This document shows positions 4,955 through 8,284 of a DNA stretch of 8,284 nucleotides, in pieces. Position 1 is the first letter of the stretch. Every line of letters begins with the position of its first letter. Below the pieces are notes generated by a model, which worked only from the letters and a program-made list of their open reading frames with translations, searched no databases and was not told the origin of the DNA. The translations under genes and the position numbers were made by a program. Origin of the DNA: CAIOSQ01 sp044359885 (GTDB lineage: Bacteria; Pseudomonadota; Alphaproteobacteria; CACIAM-22H2); assembly GCA_044359885.1 (NCBI GenBank), contig JBIKLI010000193.1, positions 1-8,284 of the forward strand, given 5' to 3'.

Positions 4955-7900
4955 GTGACCGCCGTGCCGCCCCTCGACGATTGGCTCAAGCGGAACGGAC
5001 TCGAGGCGCTCGCCGAGACCCTTGCGTCCGAGGATATCGATCTGCAGACCCTCGGGGAACTTACCGACGCCGAGTTCAAGGAACTCGGCCTTACCCTGGG
5101 CCAGCGCAAGCGCATCCAGCGCGCCCTGCGCGAGGACATCGCCGCTGCGACGGCACGTTCGGAGGGCAAAGTCCAGCGACGCTACCTGACCGTGATGTTC
5201 TGCGACGTCGTTGGCTCGACGGCGCTGGGTGCACGCTTCGATTCCGAGGACATGCTGGAAATCCTGACCCGCTACAGATCGCTCTGCAGCAGCGTCGTGG
5301 CGAAACGCGGCGGCATGGTCGCGCGATTGGTCGGGGACGGCGTCCTTGCCTATTTCGGCTATCCGGTCGCCCACGAAAGCGACGCCGAACGCGCGGTCCA
5401 CGCCGCGCTCGAGATCGTCGACGGGATCGGCGGCGTGGAGTTGCCCGACCGAAGCGCACTCCAGGTCCGCATCGCGATCGCCACCGGGCTCGTGGTGGTC
5501 GGCGACATGTCGCTCCAGGGCGCAGCCGACCGGAACTCGGTCGTCGGCACGGCACCGAACATCGCAGCGCGCCTGCAGACGGCGGCGGCGCCCAACACCG
5601 TCGTCGTGGCATCGACGACGCATCGGCTGATCGAGGGGTATTTCCGGTGCGACGCGCTGGGCGCGGTCCCCGTCGCCGGCCTCGAGGAACCCGTGCAGGC
5701 CTGGCGGATCGTCAGCAGCCGGCCCGTAGCCAGCCGGTTTCGTGCGCGCCTGAGCGGACGCACGCCAACTCCCCTGATCGGCCGCGATCCGGATCTCTCC
5801 TGGCTCGGCGATCTCTGGGAGGCGGCATGCCGCGGCGATGGCCGCGTGGCCGTCGTGATCGGCGAGCCGGGCATCGGCAAGTCACGCCTGGTCGAGACCT
5901 TTGCCACCTCGATCGTGCAGGCGGACGCGAAGCGGATTTCCTTCTCCGCCTCTCCCTTCGGCGTCCAGACGCCGTTCGATCCGATCCTGCGGCAGCTCGA
6001 GCGGATCGCGGGATCCGGACGCGGAACGGCCCTCGACGACATGACACGGCGCATCGCACGGCTTTGCGCTGGCGACGGCACCGGACGCCAACACGCGGCG
6101 ACCGTCCTCGTCCAGCTCCTGGATCCGGCAGAAGCCGGAGATCCGACGGAGAATCCGAGGCACCGCAGGGCGGCGATCAACGACACCATTCTCCGCCAGT
6201 TCGACGCGCTGTCGCGCAGAGGGCCGTTGCTGGTCACGGTCGACGACCTGCATTGGCTCGACCCGACCTCGCTCGAGACGCTCTCGATGGTCGCCTCGGA
6301 TCTCCGGCACCGGCGCGTCCTGTTGATCGCGACCACTCGCCATGAACCGTCCCAGCCCTGGCTGGTGGCGCCGGAGGCGGAGATACTAAGGCTGCGCCGC
6401 CTGGACCCGGCGGCGTCGCGCGCGATGGCAGAGGCCGTGGCCGGCACGCAGCCCACCTCCCCCGCCCTGCTCGCCCGCATCGTCCGACAGGCCGAGGGTG
6501 TGCCGCTGGTGATCGAGGAGTTCACCCGCGGCGCCGCGGAGGGGGCGCGACCCGAGAGATCGGACGGCCAGGAACTGGCGGTTCCCGAGACCCTGCAGGA
6601 ATCGCTTCTCGCGCGCCTGGACCGGGCCGGACCGGCGCGACAGATCGCCAGCGCCGCCGCCGTCGTCTCCAGTACGCTGAGCCGTCAGATCCTGGCCCAG
6701 GTGGCCGAGCTTTCCGCACACGAGACCGACGCCGGGCTCGCGAGCCTCGTCACCAGCGGAATTCTCGAGCCGGAGAGCGGGCGCAGCGGTCATTACCGTT
6801 TCCACCATACCCTGCTGCGGGAAACCGCCTATTCGAGCCTGATGCGGGACGCACGACGTGCGATGCACGCGCGCGCCGCGACCACCTTGCGCGAAACGCA
6901 GCCGCGTCTGAGCGCCACGCGGCCGGAGATACTGGCGCATCACCTGTCGGAAGCCGGTGCCCATGCCGAGGCCGCCAGCGCATGGATGGCGGCCGGACGG
7001 CGCAGCCTCGACCAATCCGCGCTAGAGGAAGCAGTCGCGGAGCTTCGCTCCGGCCTGGAGCAGCTCAGGCTCGCCCCCGCCGGCGATGCGAACCTGGAGG
7101 GTCAGATCAAGTTCGTCGCGCTTCTCGGCCCGGCGCTGTTCGCGCTTCGCGGGCCGGGCTCGCGCGAAGTCGAAGATCTCTACGCCGAATCCATGGAACT
7201 CTGCAGCCAGCTTCCGGAAGCGGCCAGCCATTTCCCCGTCTACTGGGGGTGGTGGCGGATCTCGCGCGACTTCCGGATCAAGCGGCAACGCGCCGAGGAA
7301 CTTCTTCGGCGCGCGCGCCGACGTCAGGACGAAGGACTTCTGCTGCAGGCTCATCACTGCGGCTGGGCGAGCGCGTTCAGCGCGGCCGACATGCATCGAA
7401 CGCTGGAGCATATCGAGGCCGGGCTCGCGCTCTACAGATCAGGCGACTTCCGCTCGCATGCGGCCCTCTACGGCAACCATGATGCCAAGACATGCGCCCT
7501 CTGCGAGCGAGGGCTCGTCCGCTGGATCCGCGGCGCGCCGGCTGCGGCCGAGGCCGATCTGCGCGAGGCCCAGCGCTGGGCCGCCCAGATCAACCATGTC
7601 GGCACGCGTTTCCATTTTTCCGATTACGCGCTGGCACTGGCCTACTACCGCCGCGACATCCGCCGGGTGCTCACCAGGGCGACGGAACTTCTCGAGCGCG
7701 CGGGCGAAATGGCGTTCACCGAGTATGGCGCACGCGGCGCCGTCTACCGGGGATGGGCGCGCTCGATGCTCGGCGACGCGCAGAACGGCGCCGCCGAGAT
7801 CGGCGAGGGCCTCGCACGGCTCCAGGATATCGGTACGATGGAGGATTTTCCGCTCTATTTCTGCATGCTGGCCGAGGCGATGTCGCAGGCCGGACAGGCC

Positions 7901-8275
7901 GAACGCGCGCTGGACAGGATCGTGGCCGGACAGGCGCAGCTCGAATCCGCCGGCGTCCATATCTGGGCGCCGGAGCTGTGGCGCTGGATCGGCCAGCTCC
8001 ACCTCGCCGTCGAGCCTTCCGATGATGCGAAGGCCGAGTCGGCGATGTCGCTGGCGCTTCGGCTTGCGGAAACGCAGGCTGCGCCCGCCCTTGCCCTGCG
8101 CGTCGCCACGTCGCTCGCCCGGCACCTGGCCGAACGCACCCGCCATGACGAAGCCCTGCGGATCGTCGACCGCGCCCTGAACGATACCCTGCCCGAGCCT
8201 GAAGACCCCGAGAAGGTGGCCGCCCGCAGCTTGCGGCGCGCGATCGCCCGCAACGCGACGCGAGCGCTGAGATGA
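4955..8275 (+). CDS. SAM domain - class III adenylate/guanylate cyclase - AAA/STAND ATPase - TPR fusion protein
   Basis: This protein of about 1,106 residues is a large soluble signalling enzyme. Residues 7-63 form a SAM domain (DDWLKRNGLEAL ... LTDAEFKELGLTLGQRKRI). Residues about 75-255 are a class III nucleotide cyclase domain: Asp84 in FCDVVGST and Asp128 in VGDGVLAYFGYP are the two metal-binding aspartates, and Asn202 and Arg206 in PNIAARLQ are the transition-state residues, so the core looks active. The purine-selecting positions are Arg124 and Ser195 instead of the textbook Lys/Asp, leaving ATP versus GTP open; ATP is usual for relatives. From about 275 an AAA/STAND ATPase follows, with Walker A GEPGIGKS (303-310) and Walker B LLVTVDDLHWLD (D430, D431). 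FHHTLLRETAYSSL (616-629) marks the helical part after it, and the rest to the end is alpha-helical TPR-like repeat. There is no membrane segment or HTH domain. The start could be GTG 4955 (weak AGAAAAGA upstream) or GTG 4964 (AGGTGA five bases upstream). Confidence 0.88.
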   Translation: MTAVPPLDDWLKRNGLEALAETLASEDIDLQTLGELTDAEFKELGLTLGQRKRIQRALREDIAAATARSEGKVQRRYLTVMFCDVVGSTALGARFDSEDMLEILTRYRSLCSSVVAKRGGMVARLVGDGVLAYFGYPVAHESDAERAVHAALEIVDGIGGVELPDRSALQVRIAIATGLVVVGDMSLQGAADRNSVVGTAPNIAARLQTAAAPNTVVVASTTHRLIEGYFRCDALGAVPVAGLEEPVQAWRIVSSRPVASRFRARLSGRTPTPLIGRDPDLSWLGDLWEAACRGDGRVAVVIGEPGIGKSRLVETFATSIVQADAKRISFSASPFGVQTPFDPILRQLERIAGSGRGTALDDMTRRIARLCAGDGTGRQHAATVLVQLLDPAEAGDPTENPRHRRAAINDTILRQFDALSRRGPLLVTVDDLHWLDPTSLETLSMVASDLRHRRVLLIATTRHEPSQPWLVAPEAEILRLRRLDPAASRAMAEAVAGTQPTSPALLARIVRQAEGVPLVIEEFTRGAAEGARPERSDGQELAVPETLQESLLARLDRAGPARQIASAAAVVSSTLSRQILAQVAELSAHETDAGLASLVTSGILEPESGRSGHYRFHHTLLRETAYSSLMRDARRAMHARAATTLRETQPRLSATRPEILAHHLSEAGAHAEAASAWMAAGRRSLDQSALEEAVAELRSGLEQLRLAPAGDANLEGQIKFVALLGPALFALRGPGSREVEDLYAESMELCSQLPEAASHFPVYWGWWRISRDFRIKRQRAEELLRRARRRQDEGLLLQAHHCGWASAFSAADMHRTLEHIEAGLALYRSGDFRSHAALYGNHDAKTCALCERGLVRWIRGAPAAAEADLREAQRWAAQINHVGTRFHFSDYALALAYYRRDIRRVLTRATELLERAGEMAFTEYGARGAVYRGWARSMLGDAQNGAAEIGEGLARLQDIGTMEDFPLYFCMLAEAMSQAGQAERALDRIVAGQAQLESAGVHIWAPELWRWIGQLHLAVEPSDDAKAESAMSLALRLAETQAAPALALRVATSLARHLAERTRHDEALRIVDRALNDTLPEPEDPEKVAARSLRRAIARNATRALR

Positions 8276-8284
8276 GCGCCGGCC
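8272..8284 (+). CDS. Possible start of a further gene, cut by the window edge
   Basis: An ATG at 8272 overlaps the TGA stop of the cyclase gene in the arrangement ATGA and begins Met-Ser-Ala-Gly before the window ends. Such four-base overlaps are common between co-translated genes. There is no good Shine-Dalgarno sequence upstream (only scattered GAG), and four codons cannot be assigned to any family, so this is only a suggestion. Confidence 0.2.

Overview
This GC-rich window has codon use strongly biased to G or C in third position and carries gene families typical of free-living proteobacteria. The organism is most plausibly a soil or aquatic alphaproteobacterium, although no rRNA or other marker fixes the taxon. 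All five recognisable genes are on the + strand. I see no tRNA, rRNA, CRISPR array, insertion sequence or phage gene.

Left part (1-4470): a transport and catabolism cluster. It opens with the 3' end of a flavin-dependent luciferase-like monooxygenase gene (cut by the window edge). After an 85-bp gap come dctP, dctQ and dctM, a complete three-part TRAP transporter, and a cytoplasmic SMP-30/gluconolactonase-type lactonase that overlaps or abuts dctM. A perfect 17-bp hairpin separates dctP from dctQ and probably allows more binding protein than membrane protein to be made from one transcript. The layout suggests uptake of an organic or sugar acid, or its lactone, followed by lactone hydrolysis inside the cell. 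The monooxygenase may act in the same pathway, but this is not shown.

Middle (4471-4954): about 480 bp without a convincing gene. It holds a stem-loop just after the lactonase gene and a near-perfect 18-bp palindrome (4741-4758). The palindrome matches the classical CRP operator pattern TGTGA-N6-TCACA exactly. A 37-codon reverse-strand ORF with a good ribosome-binding site is also present but unproven.

Right part (4955-8275): one large gene of about 1,106 codons encoding a soluble signalling protein. Its order is a SAM domain, a class III nucleotide cyclase domain, an AAA/STAND ATPase and a long TPR-like C-terminal region. An apparent cAMP-receptor operator upstream of a probable cAMP-producing enzyme suggests feedback control, the most interesting regulatory hypothesis here. 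The last four bases of this gene's reading frame (ATGA) may also start a further gene that runs off the window.
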